DNA of 64,000 nucleotides from CAYVVT01 sp964454335 (GCA_964454335.1 CAYVVT010000002.1:124001-188000), one strand, 5' to 3'; counted from the first letter of the stretch, positions 9,822-19,252 are shown. Notes: generated by a model not told the origin, from the letters alone. Numbers and translations: made by a program.

Positions 9822-9865
9822 GGCCCCACGCTGTCCGCTCAGTCATCTGAGTGGACACTGGGGCC
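9822..9865 (+). terminator. Long stem-loop after DUF5916 gene
   Basis: The outer stem GGCCCCA/TGGGGCC (9822-9828 with 9859-9865) and the inner stem TGTCCGCTCAG/CTGAGTGGACA (9832-9842 with 9847-9857) enclose a TCAT loop, with a small internal bulge. There is no T-run, so it may be a 3'-end stabilising hairpin or a bidirectional pause rather than a classical terminator. Confidence 0.55.
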
Positions 9866-10007
9866 TTACGTTATCAACCCCTGCAACGATACTCTTGCTG
9901 GTATGAATACCCCAGCCAATTGCTTTACCTGGATGTCATTCATCACCACTTGTGGATCATAGCTGTTCATCCAGATCATTCAATGAAGGCCATGGACAAG
10001 GGACCAT

Positions 10008-10034
10008 AGCTCCATATCACATGGGGGCTTTTTC
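10008..10034 (+). terminator. Probable intrinsic terminator
   Basis: AGCTCCAT pairs with ATGGGGGCT (one bulged base) around a short loop and is followed by TTTTT-CAC-TTTTT. It lies 205 nt after the DUF5916 stop and 110 nt before the kinase. Confidence 0.6.
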
Positions 10035-10143
10035 ACTTTTTCAATTCTCGCCAGCGTATTAAGCTTACGCGGTCCCTAAAGGTACCAAAACAGCATGCGT
10101 CTGAGCCGCAATAGAAAAAGCCTTCTCCTGATATAACCCCCTC

Positions 10144-12546
10144 ATGAATTTTATACGGTTACGTACAGAGATCTATCTGCCAATGCTCTTCTTCGTGGTG
10201 TTGATGGGATTCGGCTGGCTGGGCTTCCTCAATCAGCACCGCCAGGAGCTGGCAGCTCTCCGTGAGGGAATGATCCACGAGGGAGAGCATATTGCGGCCC
10301 TGTTCGAGTCCGAATTGGGTTGGCGCGATGATGCAGTTGGTTTTGTACTGGATCGCAATGCTTCTCCGCGTCCGGGAAACGCTGAGCAGATCCTGGATGA
10401 CCTGACTTTGCTGAGGGATCGCGATCCCGCCCTTCAGTTGATTGTTATGGTTGATACGGCATTCCAGATATCAAGATCGCTTCCGGGCATTCTGAATGAG
10501 GAATTGCTGAAACAGGTCCCTGCCTTCATCGACCCGGAACGCTCAGAGGTCTACTCTGGGGGACCTTTTACTACAGAAGACAGCAGAAATCTGATCTTTC
10601 TCCTCTTTCCATCCTCGTCTGGGAAGAGTCTGGGCTGGGTTGTCACTGCCTATGATCTGGAACGATTGCTCCAGGATAGCCACATCAATCAGGTTTCAAC
10701 AGAATACGTTCAGTGTTTCAGTTTTACCGATGTTCCGGTCTACATGAACCGAGAAGACGCAGGTACCGAATTAGGTTCAGCGAAACATAAGCACCGGTTC
10801 AGTTTCAGCAGCTATGGGGGTGAATGGACCCTGGACATATGTCCGGACCCTGAGTTCCTGAAGGCCAAAACCACATCTATATTCTCCATTATGCCGCTAC
10901 TGGGAACGCTGCTGGCTGTGCTTGTAGCGTGGTTCATCTATCTGTTCCTGCAGCGTTCAGAGCAGATCCAGGACACACATCGACGTTTGCAGGAATCAGA
11001 GCAGAAGTTCAGAACCATCTTCGAGAGTTCACCTATCGCCATTCTGCGATTCGACCCCGATGGTATGGTTACAGACTGGAATCCCAGTGCTTCGAAGCTT
11101 TTCTCCATGAGTGGTAAGAGTTTTAGAAGCCTGAATCTGGCAAAGGTCGCTGGACTGCAGAGCGAAGGTGATCCCGTGGGACTTGCCCTGGGAGGCCAGA
11201 CAGGCACCTACGAGGGCCCCTGTGTCCTGCGCGAAGACATAGATCAGCTTTATGTCACCGCTGTATTCCTGCCCATCGTCACTCCCGATGAAGCAGTGGC
11301 TGGTGGAATTGCGGTCATCGAGGATGTCACCAAACGGTTCCGAGCGGACAAACTTCGGGATGTGCTATATACCATTGCGGATGTAACCAGCAGGGTGGAG
11401 AAGCTCGATGAGCTTTTCAATGCCATCCAGATCAGTCTCAGTGAGGTGATCGAGACGTCGAACATCTACATCGCTCTGCATGATAAAGAAGAAGAACTAC
11501 TGAGCTTTCCCTTTTTCCAGGATGAATTTGATGAACAGCCTCCGCCTCTGAAGCTGCGCAAGGGTCTCACCGAGTATGTGATCCGCAATGGCCAATCCCT
11601 CCTGGTGAGTAAGCCGGAGATCCTGCGCTTCGCCGAAGAAGGGAAGATCAGCATCGAGGGGACACCCTCGGAACAATGGCTGGGATCGCCCCTGCTGGTC
11701 GAGGACGAGGTCATCGGCGTAATCGCCCTACAGAGCTACCGGGATAGTGATGCCTTTTCACCAGATGATCTGGAGATCATGAATTTTGTCAGCGATCAGG
11801 TGGCCCGGGCTATTCACCACAAGGAAAACGAACGTGCCGTGGCTGAATCCGAGCGGCTGTACCGCCATCTATCAACTGAGCTTCTGGAGTCCAACAACAT
11901 GAAGGAACTGTTGCTGGACATCATCACCCATGATCTTAAGAATCCTGCGGGCGTCATCTCCAGTATCTCGGATGTGGCTATGGCCGATCATCCGGGTCTA
12001 GAAGAACTGCAATTGATCCGGGACAGCTCGAATGCACTCCTGGAGGTGATCGACAACGCGCACACGCTGTCCCAGGTCACATTAGGGGCTGGGATCGACT
12101 TGCATGAGCTGAACCTACATGATATTCTGCAAAAGGTATCAGATGACTTCGAGCCATTATTCCATAGCGCGGGGAAGACACTCAAACGTGAATACGCTGA
12201 CGATCTAAGGATTGTTGCGAATCCTATTCTTTCCGAAACAATAGTGAATTTTCTCAGCAATGCCATCAAGTATGCGCCTGAGAATGATACGATTACACTC
12301 GCAGCCGAACTTGCCGATAATGAGATCAGAATGGAGGTCCGTGACAACGGCTCAACCATACCACTGGAAAGCCGAGAGGCCATATTCGCCAGAACGGTCC
12401 AGTTGGAATCCGGTGTGGGACGTGGACGTGGCCTCGGATTGGCAATTGTTCGCCGTATCGCAGAGGCGCACGGGGGAGAAGCAGGCGTAAGATCAAATAA
12501 GCCTGCAGGGAATGTGTTTTTCGTTAACTTACCGGTGAAGCGATAA
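10144..12546 (+). CDS. Membrane-bound sensor histidine kinase (CHASE-like, PAS, GAF, HisKA, HATPase)
   Basis: Autophosphorylating sensor of the inner membrane. TM1 is at about 12-30 and a periplasmic sensor of about 210 residues reaches TM2 at about 246-269 (PLLGTLLAVLVAWFIYLFL). Then come a PAS domain (~285-400), a GAF domain (~410-570), HisKA with phospho-acceptor H596 in ITHDLKNP, and HATPase_c with N box (NFLSNAIKYAPEND), G1 (VRDNGS) and G2 (GRGRGLGLAI). The receiver gene starts 8 nt after its stop, so the two should form a pair. The ligand of the periplasmic domain is not evident. No strong ribosome binding site precedes ATG 10144. Confidence 0.9.
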   Translation: MNFIRLRTEIYLPMLFFVVLMGFGWLGFLNQHRQELAALREGMIHEGEHIAALFESELGWRDDAVGFVLDRNASPRPGNAEQILDDLTLLRDRDPALQLIVMVDTAFQISRSLPGILNEELLKQVPAFIDPERSEVYSGGPFTTEDSRNLIFLLFPSSSGKSLGWVVTAYDLERLLQDSHINQVSTEYVQCFSFTDVPVYMNREDAGTELGSAKHKHRFSFSSYGGEWTLDICPDPEFLKAKTTSIFSIMPLLGTLLAVLVAWFIYLFLQRSEQIQDTHRRLQESEQKFRTIFESSPIAILRFDPDGMVTDWNPSASKLFSMSGKSFRSLNLAKVAGLQSEGDPVGLALGGQTGTYEGPCVLREDIDQLYVTAVFLPIVTPDEAVAGGIAVIEDVTKRFRADKLRDVLYTIADVTSRVEKLDELFNAIQISLSEVIETSNIYIALHDKEEELLSFPFFQDEFDEQPPPLKLRKGLTEYVIRNGQSLLVSKPEILRFAEEGKISIEGTPSEQWLGSPLLVEDEVIGVIALQSYRDSDAFSPDDLEIMNFVSDQVARAIHHKENERAVAESERLYRHLSTELLESNNMKELLLDIITHDLKNPAGVISSISDVAMADHPGLEELQLIRDSSNALLEVIDNAHTLSQVTLGAGIDLHELNLHDILQKVSDDFEPLFHSAGKTLKREYADDLRIVANPILSETIVNFLSNAIKYAPENDTITLAAELADNEIRMEVRDNGSTIPLESREAIFARTVQLESGVGRGRGLGLAIVRRIAEAHGGEAGVRSNKPAGNVFFVNLPVKR

Positions 12547-12554
12547 GGACGTTC

Positions 12555-12965
12555 ATGGCACCTGGAGATGGAACGAAGAAGAATCCCGAAGAGCGGATGA
12601 AATTAGCCCTGGTTGTGGAAGATGATTTCGCTTCCCGCCAATATCTGCTCCTGCTCCTGAAAAAGCTCAAGATGAATGCCCTGGCTGCTGAAACAGGGGA
12701 AGACGCCCTGGAACTCATGAAAGGCAAGGACGTGGACATCATGCTGCTTGATATCGCATTGGGGCCGGGGATCTCCGGTCTGGAGCTGGGCGAGCAGTTT
12801 AAGCAGAAGAAGCGTTTTGCAGAGACGCCCATGGTTGCCGTGACGGCATTCTCAAAAGACAAGCTGGACAACCTGTATGAAATGGGATTCTCGGAGTATC
12901 TGCCAAAACCTTACACTATCGACGAACTAAAATCATTACTGGACAAATATCTCAGTAAGAAATAA
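12555..12965 (+). CDS. Stand-alone response-regulator receiver protein
   Basis: A single REC domain of 136 residues with no output domain. The acidic pair is E22-D23-D24 (VVEDD), the phosphorylation site is D66 (MLLDIAL), the switch threonine is T97 and the conserved lysine is K118 (LPKPY). It is likely phosphorylated by the kinase encoded 8 nt upstream and acts by protein contact, CheY/Spo0F-like, or as a phosphorelay intermediate. The N-terminal 14 residues are an extra charged tail; an internal ATG (M15, MKLALVVEDD) could be an alternative start. Confidence 0.92.
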   Translation: MAPGDGTKKNPEERMKLALVVEDDFASRQYLLLLLKKLKMNALAAETGEDALELMKGKDVDIMLLDIALGPGISGLELGEQFKQKKRFAETPMVAVTAFSKDKLDNLYEMGFSEYLPKPYTIDELKSLLDKYLSKK

Positions 12966-13004
12966 ATAGCTGCCTGTCACAGCGACAGGTCTGTTGGAGG
13001 TCAA

Positions 13005-13208
13005 TTGAAGAAGAATGTCGGCGGGATGGACCGTAAGCTGCGGTTCGGTGCCGGTGTCTTGATCATCCTGCTGGGCTTGGTCTATGGCAGTTGGTGGGGA
13101 ATCGTAGGTCTCCTGCCTATCATGAGCGCCGTCATGGGGTGGACACCACTGTACCTGCCTTTTAGATTCAGCACCCGTCGCGACAAGAAACTTGAGCAGG
13201 AAGATTAG
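13005..13208 (+). CDS. DUF2892 (YgaP-like membrane domain) small protein
   Basis: A 67-residue inner-membrane protein that starts at TTG 13005, supported by GGAGG at 12996-13000. Its opening KKNVGGMDRKLRFGAGV and the following hydrophobic segments (IIILLGLVYG and IVGLLPIMSAVMGWTPLY) match DUF2892, the transmembrane part found in YgaP rhodaneses. The function of stand-alone members is unknown. A small hairpin (CCTGTC/GACAGG, 12973-12989) precedes the ribosome binding site. metF follows 12 nt later. Confidence 0.8.
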   Translation: MKKNVGGMDRKLRFGAGVLIILLGLVYGSWWGIVGLLPIMSAVMGWTPLYLPFRFSTRRDKKLEQED

Positions 13209-13220
13209 GCGGATTATAGC

Positions 13221-14174
13221 GTGAAGATCATAGAGTACCTGGATCAGGCGGAACGGCCCCTCATCAGTTTTGAGATCATCCCACCGGCCCGGGGCCGCAG
13301 CGCAAATGAGATTTATGAGATTGTGGACGAACTCATCGAATTCGAACCTCCCTTCATCGATGTCACCAGTCATGCAGCGGACGCTTATTATATCGAAAAA
13401 GGCGAGGGTGTGTACGAGAGGCACATCAAGCGGAAACGCCCTGGGACCATTGGTCTCTGTGCTGCACTGAAATACCGCTATAAAGTCGAGGCGGTGCCTC
13501 ATCTGCTCTGCCGTGGTTTCAATCGACAGGAAACCGAGGATGCCCTTATCGAACTGAACTATCTCGGGATCGAGAATGTGCTGGCCATCCGCGGCGATGA
13601 CACGAATTTCAAGAAATCATTGCAACCAGGCCGGAAGATCAATGAGCACTCCATCGACCTTGTCCGTCAGATTGCTGCCATGAACAGGGGTCGCTACGAG
13701 GAGGAGATCCTGGATGCCAGCGAGACTGATTTCTGTATCGGTGTTGGCGCTTATCCGGAGAAGCATCCTGATGCGCCCAGTCTGGAAGCGGACATTCGCT
13801 ATCTGAGACAAAAAGTGGAAGCGGGAGCCCACTACATTGTCACTCAGATGTTCTTCAAGAATTCAGATTATTTCAGTTTTGTTGAAGCCTGCCGTGCACA
13901 GGGGATCGAAGTACCCATCATACCCGGCATCAAACTCCTGACCCGCGAGCATCAGCTGCATTCACTGCCCAAGCATTTCAGTGTGAATATTCCCGATAAC
14001 CTGGTCACCGATTTCCAGGAAGCCAAGAGCAAACAGGACCGTGTCCAACTGGGGATCGATTATGCCGTGACCCAGACCGAGGAACTACTGAATGCCAACG
14101 TCCCCTGTATCCATTTCTACGTAATGGCTGACGCCAGACAGGTCAAAGAGGTGATGAAGCGTCTGGGTACCTGA
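13221..14174 (+). CDS. metF: Methylenetetrahydrofolate reductase
   Basis: FAD-dependent reduction of 5,10-methylene-THF to 5-methyl-THF, which supplies methionine synthesis. A (beta/alpha)8 barrel of 317 residues with the family signatures SFEIIPP near the start, the NVLAIRGDD block near 117-125, and the GVGAYPEKHP and YIVTQMFF blocks in the second half. It starts at GTG 13221 behind a weak AGGCGG. It is the last + strand gene before converging birA. Confidence 0.93.
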   Translation: MKIIEYLDQAERPLISFEIIPPARGRSANEIYEIVDELIEFEPPFIDVTSHAADAYYIEKGEGVYERHIKRKRPGTIGLCAALKYRYKVEAVPHLLCRGFNRQETEDALIELNYLGIENVLAIRGDDTNFKKSLQPGRKINEHSIDLVRQIAAMNRGRYEEEILDASETDFCIGVGAYPEKHPDAPSLEADIRYLRQKVEAGAHYIVTQMFFKNSDYFSFVEACRAQGIEVPIIPGIKLLTREHQLHSLPKHFSVNIPDNLVTDFQEAKSKQDRVQLGIDYAVTQTEELLNANVPCIHFYVMADARQVKEVMKRLGT

Positions 14175-14193
14175 TCCTCACAACATGCAATTT

Positions 14194-14955
14194 TTAATAA
14201 GGATTGGTGATCTCGCCCTCGGCGATATGAGTCACGCCGTCTCGATTGAATAATCTTGCCTGACCTTCAGCTGTAATACCCAAAAATTTTCCATTCATTT
14301 CAATCCCTGTATGGACGACCGTAAGATCCTGGTCTATGTGACCACAGAGTGATTCCCATCGCCGCGTAAGCGTAACTGGATCCTGGAGCATACTGTATTC
14401 CGCAAAGAAATGATCCAGAAAGTCCTTCAACAGGACACTGCGATCGATCTGCCCAGCACTCCAGTGCGACAACGATGTGGCCAAAGCCTGCAGTTCCGGT
14501 GGGAACTGCTCTCCGGGGGTGGAGACATTCATTCCCACACCGAGGATGATGGCCTGCAAACTGTCTCCCTGCCAGGTCGTCTCCGTGAGAATACCCGCCA
14601 CCTTCAGTCCATTGATCAGAACATCGTTTGGCCATTTGACCTGTGGAGCGGGCTGAGAAACCTGGCGGATGATATCACAGACGATGACAGCTGCATAAAG
14701 GGATAGCAGACTGCTGAACCGGTCGATCTCCCCGGTGCGACCGAGGAACAGCGTGAACCACAGTCCGGTACCGGGGGGAGAATGCCATGGCCGCTGCAGG
14801 CGGCCGCGACCTCCGGTTTGCTCTTCAGCAACCAGCAATACATTGCTGCCTGCCCATTTTTCACACATTCGACGGGCTTCGGTGTTGGTGGAATCAATAC
14901 GGTCATGATGGATGATCCTGTCCAGCCGGGGATGTTGGATCGCCTGGATTCTCAT
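14194..14955 (-). CDS. birA: Biotin-[acetyl-CoA carboxylase] ligase (monofunctional)
   Basis: Activates biotin to biotinyl-AMP and attaches it to the carrier lysine. It has DSTNTEA near residue 21, the glycine-rich GGRGRLQRPW loop at ~48-57 and KWPNDVLI with the catalytic lysine near 102, followed by the small C-terminal SH3-like domain. At 253 residues it has no N-terminal helix-turn-helix, so it should not act as the repressor that E. coli BirA is. It ends a - strand run that also encodes the biotin carrier and biotin carboxylase, its obvious substrate and partner. The gap to the mutase upstream is 9 nt. Confidence 0.93.
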   Translation of the reverse strand: MRIQAIQHPRLDRIIHHDRIDSTNTEARRMCEKWAGSNVLLVAEEQTGGRGRLQRPWHSPPGTGLWFTLFLGRTGEIDRFSSLLSLYAAVIVCDIIRQVSQPAPQVKWPNDVLINGLKVAGILTETTWQGDSLQAIILGVGMNVSTPGEQFPPELQALATSLSHWSAGQIDRSVLLKDFLDHFFAEYSMLQDPVTLTRRWESLCGHIDQDLTVVHTGIEMNGKFLGITAEGQARLFNRDGVTHIAEGEITNPY

Positions 14956-14964
14956 GATCTGGAC

Positions 14965-16476
14965 CTAGCGGGATTGGTCCTGGTATTCACCAAAGATGCT
15001 GCGCAGGGTATCCGAGATCTCTCCGAGAGTGCAATAAGCTTTAACCGCATCGATGATATGTGGCATCAGATTCATGCCGGGATCGCGGGCAGCGCTGTCC
15101 AACTGCTTTAATTGAGCTGATACTTCAAGTGTATCACGCTCTGCACGGATCCGTGTCAGGCGCTCCAGTTGACGCTGCGCCGCCTCTTCGTCCAGAGCGA
15201 GGATCTCCGGTTCCAGGTTCTCATCGGTTTCAAAGCGGTTCACGCCCACTATGGTACATTCGCCTGTTTCCACCTGCTGCTGATAATGATAGGCGCTGCG
15301 TCCGATCTCATTCTGAAAGTAGTTACCCTCTATCGCCGCAACTGCACCACCCAGTTCATCTACTTTATCAAGATATTCCCAGACCTCTGTTTCCAGTCGA
15401 TCGGTGATCTCCTCCACCACTTCTGAGCCGGCCAGGGGATCGACATGATCTGTGATCCCGCTTTCATTGGCGATGATCTGCTGAGTACGCAGGGCCAGGC
15501 GTGCGGAATCCTGTGTGGGCAGGGCCAGGGCCTCATCTCGTGCGTTGGTATGCAGAGACTGCGTCCCACCCAGAGCCGCGGCCAGAGCCTGTATGGTTAC
15601 CCGAACGACATTGTTGTCGATCTGCTGAGCAGTGAGTGTGGATCCGCCGGTCTGGGTGTGAAAGCGGCACATCATGGCCTTGGGATTGGTGGCTTTGAAG
15701 CGATCCTTCATGATCCTGGCCCAGATCCGGCGTGAAGCCCTGAACTTGGCAACCTCCTCCAGGAGATCGTTGTGAGCGTTCCAGAAGAAGGAGAGACGGG
15801 CGCCAAATCGGTCAACATCCAGGCCGGCCTTCAAGGCGGCTTCCACGTAGGCAATCCCGTTGGCAAAAGTGAAGGCCAATTCCTGGGCAGCCGTAGAGCC
15901 CGCTTCCCGTATATGATATCCGGAAATGGAAATGGTATTCCAACGGGGAACATGTTCATTGCAATATGCAAATACGTCCGTGATCAGACGCAGCGAGGGT
16001 TCCGGTGGAAAGATATAAGTGCCCCGGGCCACATATTCCTTGAGAATGTCGTTCTGAATGGTGCCACGCAGTTGGTCAACGGCAACACCCTGCTTCTCAG
16101 CCATGGCGATGTAAAATGCCAGTAGGATGGCTGCCGTGGAATTGATCGTCATGGAAGTGGAAACCTGGTCCAGCGGGATGCCCTTGAAGAGTACCTCCAT
16201 ATCTGCCAGAGTTGAAACCGGCACACCCACCTTGCCGATCTCACCCTCGGCAAGCCGATGATCTGAATCATAACCGATCTGAGTTGGCAGATCGAAGGCT
16301 ACTGATATACCGGTCTGGCCCTGATCAAGAAGATAGCGGTAACGGCGGTTGGAGTCCTCGGCGGATGCAAAGCCGGCATATTGCCGCATGGTCCAGTGTC
16401 GCTGGCGATACATCTCAGGATATATACCCCTGGTGAAGGGATACTCGCCGGCTCGTTCCCTGGACTTATCTGCCAT
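14965..16476 (-). CDS. Methylmalonyl-CoA mutase, large-subunit catalytic domain
   Basis: TIM-barrel acyl-CoA mutase domain (503 residues) that interconverts methylmalonyl-CoA and succinyl-CoA with adenosylcobalamin. Recognisable blocks are FTRGIYPEMYR, RQYAGFASAEDSNRRYRYLL, GLSVAFDLPTQ-like GISVAFDLPTQIGYDSD, MTINSTAA and the FHTQTGGSTLTAQQ segment. The C-terminal B12-binding domain of full-length mutases is absent; such split enzymes use a separate ~140-residue cobalamin subunit, which is not in this window. Neighbouring biotin carboxylase and carrier genes fit a propionyl-CoA to succinyl-CoA route. Isobutyryl-CoA or another acyl-CoA substrate cannot be excluded by reading. Confidence 0.92.
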   Translation of the reverse strand: MADKSRERAGEYPFTRGIYPEMYRQRHWTMRQYAGFASAEDSNRRYRYLLDQGQTGISVAFDLPTQIGYDSDHRLAEGEIGKVGVPVSTLADMEVLFKGIPLDQVSTSMTINSTAAILLAFYIAMAEKQGVAVDQLRGTIQNDILKEYVARGTYIFPPEPSLRLITDVFAYCNEHVPRWNTISISGYHIREAGSTAAQELAFTFANGIAYVEAALKAGLDVDRFGARLSFFWNAHNDLLEEVAKFRASRRIWARIMKDRFKATNPKAMMCRFHTQTGGSTLTAQQIDNNVVRVTIQALAAALGGTQSLHTNARDEALALPTQDSARLALRTQQIIANESGITDHVDPLAGSEVVEEITDRLETEVWEYLDKVDELGGAVAAIEGNYFQNEIGRSAYHYQQQVETGECTIVGVNRFETDENLEPEILALDEEAAQRQLERLTRIRAERDTLEVSAQLKQLDSAARDPGMNLMPHIIDAVKAYCTLGEISDTLRSIFGEYQDQSR

Positions 16477-16483
16477 CTGAAGG

Positions 16484-17221
16484 TTAGAGTCCCCGCTCGG
16501 CTTTTATGCTTTGATAAGCCTGATTGATCGCTTTGAACTTTTCTTCGGCCATATTCTGAAAATCAGTACCCAGATGCTGCACCTTATCGGGGTGAAAACG
16601 TGTCGCCATGGACCTGTAGGCCTTTTTCACCTCCTGATCAGTGGCTGTGGCTTCGATCTCCAGGAGGGTATAGGGGGAACTCCTGCCATTCATGAAAATG
16701 GCCTGGATAGCGTCGAGATCACGCTGAGCAATACTCAAGTGCTGCGCGATCTCGTTTATGACCTCCACCTCTTTTGGATGGACCGTTCCATCTGCCTGAC
16801 TGATCCCGAAAAGCAGGTGGATCAGTTCCAGTTTCTCGGCCGACTTCATGTTGCGATTGATCTGAGCGGCAACCTCGTAAACGTAATAATCCTGTTCCAG
16901 CAGGTTTCGCAGCAGGATCATCATTTCCTGGGCATTTGTGCGCCCGAAATTCTCAATGAAATAATTTTTAACGTAATCCAGCTCGGATTTCAGGACCCGG
17001 TCATCAGCCTTCAGCACCTTGGCGATGAGGACGAGAAGAGCGACTGCAAAATCGCCCGAGCGTGTCTCGGCGCTGGAACCACGACGTTGGAAACTGGCGG
17101 TACCAAGACCCTCTTGAGCATCATCCAGCCGCGATCCCAGCCACCAGCCGATGAGTCCGCCAATGGGACCTGCCAATGCCCAGCCCAGTCCTCCGACAAA
17201 AATCCTACCGAGTAAACCCAT
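16484..17221 (-). CDS. TerB-DnaJ co-chaperone (DjlA-like)
   Basis: The N-terminus is glycine-rich and hydrophobic (GGLGWALAGPIGGLIGWWLG) and can anchor or associate with the membrane. A TerB-like helical domain spans ~50-165 (YVKNYFIENFG, ISQADGTVHPKEVEVINEIA). A C-terminal J domain at ~178-245 carries the HPD motif (RFHPDKV) that stimulates DnaK ATPase. The order TM-TerB-J is that of DjlA. It lies 7 nt upstream of the mutase gene and 23 nt downstream of the biotin carrier gene, so it is part of the operon; why a J protein sits there is unknown. Confidence 0.88.
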   Translation of the reverse strand: MGLLGRIFVGGLGWALAGPIGGLIGWWLGSRLDDAQEGLGTASFQRRGSSAETRSGDFAVALLVLIAKVLKADDRVLKSELDYVKNYFIENFGRTNAQEMMILLRNLLEQDYYVYEVAAQINRNMKSAEKLELIHLLFGISQADGTVHPKEVEVINEIAQHLSIAQRDLDAIQAIFMNGRSSPYTLLEIEATATDQEVKKAYRSMATRFHPDKVQHLGTDFQNMAEEKFKAINQAYQSIKAERGL

Positions 17222-17244
17222 TGAATCCTTTGCTTTCCATTTAA

Positions 17245-17745
17245 TCAGGCGATCTCAATAATGACCGCACCCTTTTCAACTGTCTGTCCGGCCGCCACGT
17301 GGATCTTCTGGATCTTCCCGGTTACTGGTGACTTGATCTCATTTTCCATCTTCATGGCTTCCATGAGGAAGAGTGCCTCGCCTGCTTGTACTTCATCTCC
17401 CGGTTTGTGAAAGATCCTTGTCACCAGCCCTGGGATCTGGGCCGTTACCTGACCAGCCTTGCTTTCACTCGATTCCTCCCAACCAAGTTCCCGTAAACGC
17501 AGATGTATGTCATCCAGCATCTCCAGCTGCATGGGGCGGCCTTCCACATTCACCCGACCGTTCCGGGCATCGCATATCCCCACCAGGAAGGAGCGGTTGT
17601 TCAGGAGGACAGAATACACGCCGGGCTGTACCAGCTCAGCAGTAAAGACATACTCACCGGACTCGGTCACCAGGGTGATCTCCTTATCCTTGGTCTGGAT
17701 CTCCAGATCAAAGGAAGTTCCATCTGAGTCGACTTCGTAGCGCAT
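17245..17745 (-). CDS. Biotin carboxyl carrier protein (acyl-CoA carboxylase)
   Basis: A 166-residue carrier whose C-terminal ~75 residues form the biotinyl domain with EAMKMEN and biotin-accepting K132. The first 80 residues resemble the linker/BT region of propionyl-CoA or related carboxylase alpha chains. An in-frame ATG at 17790 would overlap the preceding gene; ATG 17745 lies 1 nt after the biotin carboxylase stop and is preferred. With the biotin carboxylase upstream it forms a split alpha subunit. The carboxyltransferase subunit is not in the window, so the acyl-CoA specificity is inferred (propionyl-CoA, from the adjacent mutase). Confidence 0.9.
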   Translation of the reverse strand: MRYEVDSDGTSFDLEIQTKDKEITLVTESGEYVFTAELVQPGVYSVLLNNRSFLVGICDARNGRVNVEGRPMQLEMLDDIHLRLRELGWEESSESKAGQVTAQIPGLVTRIFHKPGDEVQAGEALFLMEAMKMENEIKSPVTGKIQKIHVAAGQTVEKGAVIIEIA

Positions 17746-17746
17746 A

Positions 17747-19249
17747 TCAACGCTCCCTGCGATGTCGACGCACCCACTGGGAGCCATCACCAGAGGTGTT
17801 CAAAGACTGCTGGTGTGATCTGGTCTGGCTGATCTCACGGTGACGGAGCATGGCCCCTGCTGCGGCAACAAGCTCGCACTCCGACTGTGCTGATACATGG
17901 CTGAGAAGATCGTCTCCAAAATTCTGATAGAAGTGGGTGTCGTAGCTCCCGGCCCGGAATTGCGGATGATCGACAACCGCCTGGCAGAAATGGATGGTGG
18001 TCTGGACACCGCCAATGAAGAATTCACTCAGGGAGCGTGACATCCTGTTCAGGGCTTCTTCACGGTCCCGGCCCCAGCAGATGAGTTTCCCCAGCATGGG
18101 ATCGTAGTAAGGAGTCACCTCGATGCCCTGACGTATCGCACCGTCGAATCGGGTCCCGGCACCGTCCGGGATCTGCAGCATCTTGATCTCACCCACCGAA
18201 GGGGCAAAATCCTGTTGTGTATCCTCAGCATATATGCGGCACTCCACTGCGTGGCCATCCGCCTTGATCTCATTTTGGTCCAGTGTCAGCTTTGCGCCTG
18301 CAGCAATACGGATCTGTTCGGCCACCAGATCGATACCTGTGACCATCTCGGTCACCGGATGCTCTACCTGCAAACGGGTATTCATCTCCAGGAAATAGTG
18401 GCGGTGGTCCCTGTCCATGAGGAACTCCACCGTCCCTGCACCGACATAGTTACAGCTACGGGCCGCATTAACCGCTGCCACGCCCATGATCTTCCGGTGC
18501 TCAGCGTTGATAAAAGGGGAGGGAGATTCCTCGACAACCTTCTGATAACGGCGCTGGATGGAACATTCGCGTTCTCCCAGGTGGATAATGTTGCCATGAT
18601 TGTCAGCCAGGATCTGAAATTCGATATGATGGGGTTCCTCGAGGTACTTCTCGATATAAACACGACCGTCCCCGAAAGCACTGGCACTTTCACTCTGTGC
18701 ACGGCTAACGGCTTCTTCAAATTCAGTGCTGGCCGAAACGATACGCATGCCTTTACCGCCCCCACCACCGGCCGCCTTGATAAGGACGGGAAAGCCGATC
18801 TCCTCTGCGCGCTGCAAAGCTATTGCAGCATCCGCGATGGGCTCCTCGGTGCCTGGTACCACGGGGACGCCCGCAGCTTTCATGGTCTCACGGGCCATGG
18901 TCTTATCACCCATGAGCTTGATGGCTTCGGCGGGTGGGCCGATAAATATCAGTCCGGCCTGATCTACGGCGGCGGCGAAAGTCGTATTCTCAGAAAGAAA
19001 GCCGTAGCCTGGATGAATGGCCTCGCTGTTCGTCTGCTGGGCGACATCCAAAATGGTCTCATACTTGAGATAGCTTTCGCTGGAAGGCGGCGGACCGATG
19101 AGGTAGGCCTCGTCGGCAAACAGGACATGCGGTGCCGTGCGGTCAGCTTCCGAGTAAACGGCAACTGTCCTGATACCAAGTTCACGACAGGTTCGCATGA
19201 CGCGCAAAGCGATCTCGCCCCTGTTGGCTATGAGGATCTTCTTGAACAT
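17747..19249 (-). CDS. accC: Biotin carboxylase subunit of acetyl-/propionyl-CoA carboxylase
   Basis: ATP-dependent carboxylation of biotin on the carrier protein. The 500-residue protein opens with KILIANRGEIALRVMR and has the ATP-grasp glycine-rich loop GGGGKGMR, HxEFQILAD, EFLMDRDHRHYFLEMNTRLQVEHPVTE-type catalytic block and the C-terminal biotin carboxylase domain. It runs about 50 residues beyond E. coli AccC, the tail being Ser/Gln/Arg-rich and presumably the region before the carrier in fused enzymes. The stop is 1 nt before the carrier ATG, and ligA lies 3 nt upstream. Confidence 0.93.
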   Translation of the reverse strand: MFKKILIANRGEIALRVMRTCRELGIRTVAVYSEADRTAPHVLFADEAYLIGPPPSSESYLKYETILDVAQQTNSEAIHPGYGFLSENTTFAAAVDQAGLIFIGPPAEAIKLMGDKTMARETMKAAGVPVVPGTEEPIADAAIALQRAEEIGFPVLIKAAGGGGGKGMRIVSASTEFEEAVSRAQSESASAFGDGRVYIEKYLEEPHHIEFQILADNHGNIIHLGERECSIQRRYQKVVEESPSPFINAEHRKIMGVAAVNAARSCNYVGAGTVEFLMDRDHRHYFLEMNTRLQVEHPVTEMVTGIDLVAEQIRIAAGAKLTLDQNEIKADGHAVECRIYAEDTQQDFAPSVGEIKMLQIPDGAGTRFDGAIRQGIEVTPYYDPMLGKLICWGRDREEALNRMSRSLSEFFIGGVQTTIHFCQAVVDHPQFRAGSYDTHFYQNFGDDLLSHVSAQSECELVAAAGAMLRHREISQTRSHQQSLNTSGDGSQWVRRHRRER

Positions 19250-19252
19250 CGC

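Larger units (their letters stand above)
9804..10143. other. Intergenic region with two hairpins
   Basis: A 340-nt gap without coding potential. It contains a long hairpin at 9822-9865 and a probable terminator at 10008-10034; the remainder precedes the kinase gene and should hold its promoter. Confidence 0.5.
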
